The notes under the pieces: generated by a model
The model's input: only the letters and a program-made list of their open reading frames with translations
Databases searched by the model: none
What the model was told of the DNA's origin: nothing
Translations under genes and position numbers: made by a program
Assembly (NCBI RefSeq): GCF_047654785.1
Contig: NZ_JASGKQ010000003.1
Location: 1,054,001 to 1,118,000 of the forward strand
From: Pelomonas sp047654785
GTDB taxonomy: Bacteria; Pseudomonadota; Gammaproteobacteria; Burkholderiales; Burkholderiaceae_C
Direction of reading: 5' to 3'
DNA length: 64,000 bases
Shown here: positions 59,150 through 64,000 of the stretch, piece after piece
Numbering within the stretch: position 1 is the stretch's first letter
Layout of the letters: the number at the start of each line of letters is the position of its first letter

Positions 59150-59811
59150 AGACCTGGCTGACTTCCCTGGCCCTGGCGGCCGCGACGGCGCTGGCGCATG
59201 CCGCGCCCGTCGACGACCTCGTCATGGCCGCCGAACTGAACGACCCGCGCGGCGTGGCCGCCCTGCTGCAACAGGGCGTGGACCCCAACCTGGCCGATTC
59301 GCGCGGCCGCACCGCGCTGTTCACCGCCGTGCGCGAGGGCTCGCTGCGCGCGCTGGAGAGCCTGCTGGCCTCGCCCCGGCTGGACGTGGACACCGCCAAC
59401 GCCAGCGGCGAGACGCCGCTGATGATCGCCGCCATCCGCGGCTCGCTGCCGGCGGCGCAGGCGCTGGTCCGGCGCGGCGCGGCCGTCAACCGCAAGGGCT
59501 GGACGCCGCTGCACTACGCCGCCAGCGGGCCGGACAACGGCGTGGCCGCCTTCCTGATCGCCCAGGGCGCCGACCTGGAGGCGCGCTCCGAGAACGGCAG
59601 CACGCCGCTGATGATGGCCGCCCGCTACGGCAACGGCGACCTGGTGCCGCTGCTGCTGAAGGCCGGCGCCGAGCCGCGCGCGGCCAACGAGCAGGAACTG
59701 ACGGCGGCCGACTTCGCCCAGCGCGGCGGCCGCGACGCGGTGGCCAAGGAACTGCGCCGCGTCATCCAGGAGCGGCAGCGCGCGGCGCAGGCCGGGGCGG
59801 CCGCCAACTAG
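59146..59811 (+). CDS. Periplasmic ankyrin-repeat protein
   Basis: 221 aa with a signal peptide ending ALAHAA. About five ankyrin repeats follow (SRGRTALFTAVREGSLRALE, SGETPLMIAAIRGSLPAAQA, GWTPLHYAASGPDNGVAAFL, NGSTPLMMAARYGNGDLVPL). The C-terminus is a charged helix. Ankyrin proteins of this type follow tatD in many Burkholderiales; some are needed for catalase or other periplasmic enzymes. Partner unknown. Confidence 0.88.
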   Translation: MKTWLTSLALAAATALAHAAPVDDLVMAAELNDPRGVAALLQQGVDPNLADSRGRTALFTAVREGSLRALESLLASPRLDVDTANASGETPLMIAAIRGSLPAAQALVRRGAAVNRKGWTPLHYAASGPDNGVAAFLIAQGADLEARSENGSTPLMMAARYGNGDLVPLLLKAGAEPRAANEQELTAADFAQRGGRDAVAKELRRVIQERQRAAQAGAAAN

Positions 59812-59927
59812 TGCGCAGCCGGGCGCGGGTGTAGGAAAAAGCCTGACAGCCCGGACGGCGCTGGCCCGACTGGCCCGCCCGCGCGGGTCTGCCTACAGTG
59901 GATGCATCGAACCACAGGAGGCCCACC

Positions 59928-60149
59928 ATGCTGTCCACCATCCCGAACCTGGCCGATCCCTTCGCGATGCTGATCGCCCCCGACCAGGTGATGAACGCCA
60001 TCGAGCGCTCCGACCGCCTGGCCCGCCTGCAGCGCCGTGTCTACCGCCCGCTGGATCGCCCCTGGATCCCGGTGAAGGCCAGCGCCGAGTTCGACCGCGG
60101 GATCGACGCCGAACTCGACGTGCCCGACCTCTCGGACGACGCGCCCTGA
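59928..60149 (+). CDS. Small protein of unknown function, 73 aa
   Basis: Starts MLSTIPNLADPFAMLIAPDQ, then VMNAIERSDRLARLQRRVYR and an acidic end with VPDLSDDAP. A near-perfect ribosome-binding site (AGGAGG) precedes it and a strong hairpin follows. The N-terminal half could form an amphipathic helix. The 116-bp gap upstream has a plausible promoter (TACAGT near 59894). Not recognised. It is monocistronic by its position. Confidence 0.65.
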   Translation: MLSTIPNLADPFAMLIAPDQVMNAIERSDRLARLQRRVYRPLDRPWIPVKASAEFDRGIDAELDVPDLSDDAP

Positions 60150-60154
60150 AAAGC

Positions 60155-60180
60155 GAAACGCCCGCGGCTGCGGGCGTTTC
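60155..60180 (+). terminator. Hairpin terminator after the 73-aa protein gene
   Basis: GAAACGCCCGC pairs with GCGGGCGTTTC (11-bp stem, GGCT loop). The right arm ends in TTTC. It begins 6 bases after the stop. Confidence 0.85.
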
Positions 60181-60188
60181 GTGTATTC

Positions 60189-60323
60189 CGGGCCGAGCGC
60201 CGGGCCGCCCCAAGCCGGCCCGTCTGGCGATGTGCGAGCGGGGCAAGCCCCGCGAGCATCGCCGCCCCTCGGGGGACCGGCCAGGCTCGCCCGCGTTCAG
60301 CGGTGCGAGACTGGACGAGGGGG
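60189..60323 (-). repeat. Structured intergenic repeat, short copy (B)
   Basis: On the minus strand it begins just after the efp stop and reads GCCCCCTCGTCCAG, then GGTCCCCCGAGGGGC and GGCGATGCTCGC. It ends GGCCCGGCGCTCGGCCCG, as in copy A at 30688-30877. It lacks the 75-base block with two hairpins and has an extra hairpin-like stretch near 60288-60312. Orientation relative to the upstream gene is the same as in copy A. Confidence 0.7.
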
Positions 60324-60326
60324 CTG

Positions 60327-60881
60327 TCAGACGCGCTTGCGGTACTCGTGCGTGCGGGTGTCGATTTCGATCTTGTCGCCGTTTTCCACGAACAGCGGCA
60401 CGGCGATCTCGAAGCCGGTGCCCTTCAGGCGGGCGGGCTTCATGACCTTGCCCGAGGTGTCGCCCTTGACGGCCGGCTCGGTCTCGATCTCGCGCACGAC
60501 GCTGGTGGGCAGTTCCACCGAGATCGCCTTGCCGTCGTAGAAGGTCACTTCGACGGGCATGCTGTCTTCCAGGTAGGAGATCGCGTCGCCCATGTTCTCG
60601 GCCTCGACCTCGTACTGGTTGTACTCGGTGTCCATGAAGACGTACATCGGGTCGGCGAAGTAGGTGTAGGTGCACTCCTTCTTGTCGAGGATGATCTGCT
60701 CCATCTTGTCGTCGGCCTTGAAGACCAGCTCGGCGCCGGCGCCGTTCAGCAGGTTCTTCATCTTCATGCGCACCGTGGCGGCGCCGCGGCCGCCGCGGCT
60801 GTATTCGGTCTTCAGCACGACCATCGGGTCCTTGCCCTGCATGATGACGTTGCCGGCGCGGATTTCTTGAGCGAGTTTCAT
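60327..60881 (-). CDS. efp: Elongation factor P
   Basis: 184 aa. EF-P rescues ribosomes stalled at polyproline. The tip loop reads SRGGRGAATVR with Arg at residue 32, the site that is rhamnosylated in beta- and some gammaproteobacteria. Three beta-barrel domains are complete, ending RTHEYRKRV. The modifying enzyme EarP is directly upstream with 70 bases between. Confidence 0.96.
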   Translation of the reverse strand: MKLAQEIRAGNVIMQGKDPMVVLKTEYSRGGRGAATVRMKMKNLLNGAGAELVFKADDKMEQIILDKKECTYTYFADPMYVFMDTEYNQYEVEAENMGDAISYLEDSMPVEVTFYDGKAISVELPTSVVREIETEPAVKGDTSGKVMKPARLKGTGFEIAVPLFVENGDKIEIDTRTHEYRKRV

Positions 60882-60951
60882 GGGTGGGGTTCCTGCTTGA
60901 GGGGGCGCACCAGATTCCAGGAAACGGCTTGGCGCGGCAAAGCCCGCGATT

Positions 60952-61962
60952 CTAGCGTGAACCGTCCAGGAAGCCCTGCAGCTGGGTCAGCAGGTCCGGC
61001 TGCGCCGCCAACTGCGCGCGCCAGCGCCGGAAGGGCGCGGCGTCCGGCGCGGGCAGTGGCGGCAGCGCGCCCAAGCCGTTCCAGCCGCGCCAGAACGCGC
61101 GCCAGTCCTCGGGCAGCGCGGCGCGGGTCATGAAGGCGTCCAGCTTGGCGTGGTGGGCGCCGTCGTGCTGCGGGTAGATGTGCCAGGCGAAGGGCTTGCC
61201 GGCCCACTGGGCGCGCACGAAGGAGTCCTCGCCGCGCACGAAGTTCAGGTCGCAGGCCCACAGCAGCCGGTCGTAGCCGTCCTGCGGCAGATGGGGCAGG
61301 GCGATGCAGCGCAGCCCCGGTCGGTCGGCGACCTGCGGCTGCAGCGGCCCGGGGCAGGCGAGCAGCAGCGTGGGCGCGCCGGCCAGCGCGTCCAGCAGCG
61401 CCGGCAATTGCGGGTTGGCGTAGGCGAACAGGCTGACGACCCGCTCGCCCGCGCGCGGCGCCCAGCCGTGCTCGCGCAGCCAGGCCGCGCCGTCGAAGGC
61501 GGCGATGCGCGCCAGCAGCCCCGGCTCGCGCAGCAGCCCGCCGGTGCGCGGCGTGAAGCCGGGGTAGAAGAAGTGCTTGGCCAGCCCCGCGCCCGGGCCG
61601 CCGGACTGCGGCGACGCGAGGCCGTGGCTGCGCTCCACGTAGTCCTCGGCGCTGAGGTATTCCAGGTTGATCCAGTGCGGCGCCGGGCGCCGGGCCGCCA
61701 TGCGGGCGACGAAGGCCGCCGGCAGCTCGCAGCCGAAGGCCTCGATGACCACGTCGCCCGGCGTCGCGTCCACGCCGCCGTCCGGCCAGGGCCGCACCTC
61801 GACGCCGGCGGGCCGCTGCGGTGCCATCCAGGCCAGTGCGGCGGCGTCGTCCACCCACAGCCGCGCCCGCTGCCCGCGCGCGGCCAGGTCGCGCGCCAGC
61901 CGCCAGCAGACGCCGAGGTCGCCGTGGTTGTCGATGACGCGGCAGAAGAGGTCCCAGAGCAT
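60952..61962 (-). CDS. earP: EF-P arginine rhamnosyltransferase
   Basis: 336 aa from the ATG giving MLWDLFCRVIDNHGDLGVCW, the standard EarP N-terminus. GT-B fold with WINLEYLSAEDYVERSHGL, FFYPGFTPRTGGLL and the catalytic/nucleotide loop FVRGEDSFVRAQWAGKPF. The Asp in NHGDLG acts as base in characterised homologues. It moves rhamnose from dTDP-rhamnose to Arg32 of EF-P. A longer in-frame ATG at 62016 would overlap uvrC and is unlikely. Confidence 0.95.
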   Translation of the reverse strand: MLWDLFCRVIDNHGDLGVCWRLARDLAARGQRARLWVDDAAALAWMAPQRPAGVEVRPWPDGGVDATPGDVVIEAFGCELPAAFVARMAARRPAPHWINLEYLSAEDYVERSHGLASPQSGGPGAGLAKHFFYPGFTPRTGGLLREPGLLARIAAFDGAAWLREHGWAPRAGERVVSLFAYANPQLPALLDALAGAPTLLLACPGPLQPQVADRPGLRCIALPHLPQDGYDRLLWACDLNFVRGEDSFVRAQWAGKPFAWHIYPQHDGAHHAKLDAFMTRAALPEDWRAFWRGWNGLGALPPLPAPDAAPFRRWRAQLAAQPDLLTQLQGFLDGSR

Positions 61963-61993
61963 GGGCGGATTGTCCCAGGCGAGAATCCCGCCG

Positions 61994-63914
61994 ATGTCGA
62001 GCGCGACCCCTTCCACCGTTGATGCCGCCGTCCCGCGCGAGGCGCGCGAGAAGCTGCTGGCCGAGGTCGGCGCGCTGCCGGCGCTGCCGGGCGTCTACCG
62101 CTACTTCGACGCCAGGGGCGAGGTGCTCTACGTCGGCAAGGCCAAGGACCTGAAGAAGCGCGTCAGCAGCTACTTCCAGAAGAACCACGGCGGCACGCGC
62201 ACCGGCCTGATGGTGGCGCGCATCGCCCGCCTGGAGACCACGGTGGTGCGCACCGAGGCCGAGGCGCTGCTGCTCGAGAACAACCTGATCAAGGCGTTGA
62301 ACCCGCGCTTCAACATCCTGTTCCGGGACGACAAGAGCTACCCCTACCTGAAGATCACCGCGCACGCCTGGCCGCGCATGGCCTACTACCGTGGCGCGGT
62401 GGACAAGCGGCACCAGTACTTCGGCCCCTTCCCCAGCGCCTGGGCGGTGAAGGAGTCCATCCAGCTGATGCAGAAGGTGTTCCGCCTGCGCACCTGCGAG
62501 GACAGCGTCTTCAACAACCGCAGCCGGCCCTGCCTGCTGCACCAGATCAAGCGCTGCTCCGGCCCCTGCGTGCCGGCCGGGCAGACGCCCGAGTACGCGC
62601 GCAACGTCGAGAGCGCCGAGCGCTTCCTGCGCGGCGAGACGGACGAGGTGATGGCGTCGCTGCAACTGCAGATGGGCGCCTACGCCGAACGCTTCCAGTA
62701 CGAGCTGGCGGCCGAGGTGCGCAACCAGATCCAGGCGCTGTCCAAGGTGCTGCAGCAGCAGGTCATCGAGGAGAGCAGCGCCACCGGCCGCGACCGCGAC
62801 GTGGACATCCTGGCCGTCAAGGTGCAGGGCGGCCGCGCCTGCGTGAACCTGGCCATGGTGCGTGGCGGCCGCCACCTGGGCGACCGCGCGTTCTTTCCCA
62901 GGCACGTGGACGACGCCACCGCGCTGCGGCTGGAGGGCGACGAGGCGCTGCCCCCGGAGCGGCAGGTGCTGGAGGCCTTCATCGCGCAGCACTACCTGGC
63001 GGCGCCGGCCCCGGGGCTGGTCGTCGTCAGCGAGCCGGTGGACGCCGGCCTGGCCGACGCGCTGGGTGCCCAGGCCGGCAGCCGCGTGACCGTGCAGGCC
63101 CAGCCGCGCGGCCAGCGTCGCATCTGGCTGGAGATGTGCGTCAAGGGTGCGGAGCTGGCGCTGGCGCGGCTGCTGGCCGAGGAGGGCTCGCAGCAGGCGC
63201 GCACGCGCGCGCTGGTGGAGGCGCTGGATCTCGTCCGTCGCCGAGATCGACAGCTTCCGCGTCGAGTGCTTCGACATCAGCCACACGGCCGGCGAGGCGA
63301 CGATGGCCAGCTGCGTCGTCTTCGAAGGCCACCAGATGCAGAGCAGCCAGTACCGCCGCTACAACATCGAGGGCGTGACCGGCGGCGACGACTACGCCGC
63401 GATGCGCCAGGTGCTGACGCGCCGCTACGGCAAGCTGGCCGAGGCCGCGCAGCTCGGCACCGGCCGGCTGCCCGACCTGGTGCTGGTGGACGGCGGGCGC
63501 GGCCAGGTCAGCATGGCGCGCGAGGTGTTCGAGGAGCTGGGGCTGGACCTGGGCCTGATCGTCGGCGTCGAAAAGGGCGAGGGCCGCAAGGTGGGTCTGG
63601 AGGAACTGGTGTTCGCCGACGGGCGCGAGAAGGTCTACCTGGGCCGCGACTCCGCCGCGCTGATGCTGGTCGCGCAGATCCGCGACGAGGCGCACCGCTT
63701 CGCGATCACCGGCATGCGCGCCCGCCGCGCGGCCGCGCGCACCGGCGGCTCGCGGCTGGAGGACGTGCCGGGCGTCGGCCCGAAGAAGCGCTCGCAGCTG
63801 CTGCAGCGCTTCGGCGGCGTGCGCGGCGTGGCCGGCGCCAGCGTCGACGAGTTGTGCAGCGTGAAAGGCATCTCGCGCGACCTGGCCGAGGACATCTACC
63901 GCGCGCTGCACTGA
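61994..63914 (+). pseudogene. uvrC: uvrC excinuclease subunit C, split by a one-base frameshift
   Basis: The first frame starts at 61994 (MSSATPSTVDAAV) and has the GIY-YIG nuclease (GVYRYFDARGEVLYVGKAKD LKKRV), the EAEALLLENNLIKALNPRFN helix and the UVR motif. At about 63227-63233 it leaves homology. From 63231 another frame continues SSVAEIDSFRVECFDISHTA with the RNase-H-like endonuclease (LVLVDGGRGQVSMA) and the C-terminal HhH to 63914. One extra base near 63230 explains it. The rest is intact. Sequencing error or a real recent mutation are both possible; if real, nucleotide-excision repair is lost. Confidence 0.88.
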
Positions 63915-63952
63915 CGGCGCCCACACCACCATCCATCGCAGGGAGAAGCAGC

Positions 63953-64000
63953 ATGTCCATCGTCGACCGCATCAAGCGCACCGCGCACTGGGTCATCGCG
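63953..64000 (+). CDS. Start of an unidentified gene at the right edge
   Basis: The ATG follows GGGAG (7 bases before it) and gives MSIVDRIKRTAHWVIA, then the window ends. In many Burkholderiales pgsA follows uvrC, but this start is not like PgsA. Too short to classify. Confidence 0.4.
   Translation, partial: MSIVDRIKRTAHWVIA

Noticed and set aside
61963..62016. Longer earP start at 62016
   Set aside because: EarP proteins begin with MLWD-type sequence, present at 61962. The longer form would overlap the start of uvrC.

Overview
The window is very GC-rich (over 70% by eye), gene-dense DNA from a betaproteobacterium of the order Burkholderiales, most like the Rubrivivax/Leptothrix/Ideonella/Roseateles group. 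Pointers are EF-P with Arg32 beside its rhamnosyltransferase EarP, a Bug-type tricarboxylate receptor, a PEP-CTERM protein, the mltG-tmk-holB-pilZ-tatD operon, and the divergent tsaE/queG pair. No rRNA, tRNA or CRISPR array was seen.

Layout. 1-4.7 kb: start of an RND efflux adaptor with TetR-type operators, gspA/gspB secretion accessory genes and an MsbA-like ABC exporter. 4.8-12.7 kb: an operon of SPFH protein, membrane protein, ribbon-helix-helix protein, ABC ATPase, FtsX-type permease and AttH/CrtC-like secreted protein. Between ATPase and permease it is interrupted by an AT-richer GNAT gene, an IS110 remnant, the 3' stump of a second ABC ATPase gene and vapBC. 12.7-19.3 kb: miaA, an RluF-like synthase, mutL, dedA and a two-component system. 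19.3-26 kb: a TonB-dependent receptor with a GntR regulator, a methyltransferase, cstA and ybdD. 26-32.6 kb: amiC, tsaE, queG, a chalcone-isomerase-like protein, a Bug receptor, a structured intergenic repeat, xerD, marC and an unlisted 48-aa basic protein.

32.6-44.1 kb is the most unusual part. A large regulator (OmpR-type winged helix, STAND/NB-ARC ATPase, TPR-like tail) diverges from a six-gene, tightly overlapping operon of two lipoproteins, a HEAT-like protein, a secreted protein, a multi-pass membrane protein and one small cytosolic protein, none with a known job. A 72-bp promoter segment carrying an 11-bp tandem TAACC repeat lies in front of this operon. It recurs about 6.4 kb away in front of two paralogous beta-helix proteins and a PEP-CTERM protein. 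A brnTA toxin-antitoxin pair lies between the modules. I infer one regulon of unknown function for envelope or surface proteins.

44-54 kb: globin, REP-like hairpin, GNAT, isocitrate lyase, chemoreceptor, Fe-alcohol dehydrogenase, esterase, a thioesterase-GNAT fusion, hicB with an amber-interrupted hicA, then a nested insertion of two IS5-family elements inside the end of an older element. 54-64 kb: ygfZ, mltG, tmk, holB, pilZ, tatD, an ankyrin protein, a small protein, a second copy of the intergenic repeat, efp, earP and a frameshifted uvrC.

Starts, motifs and repeats were read by eye. Family names are from recognition, not database searches.
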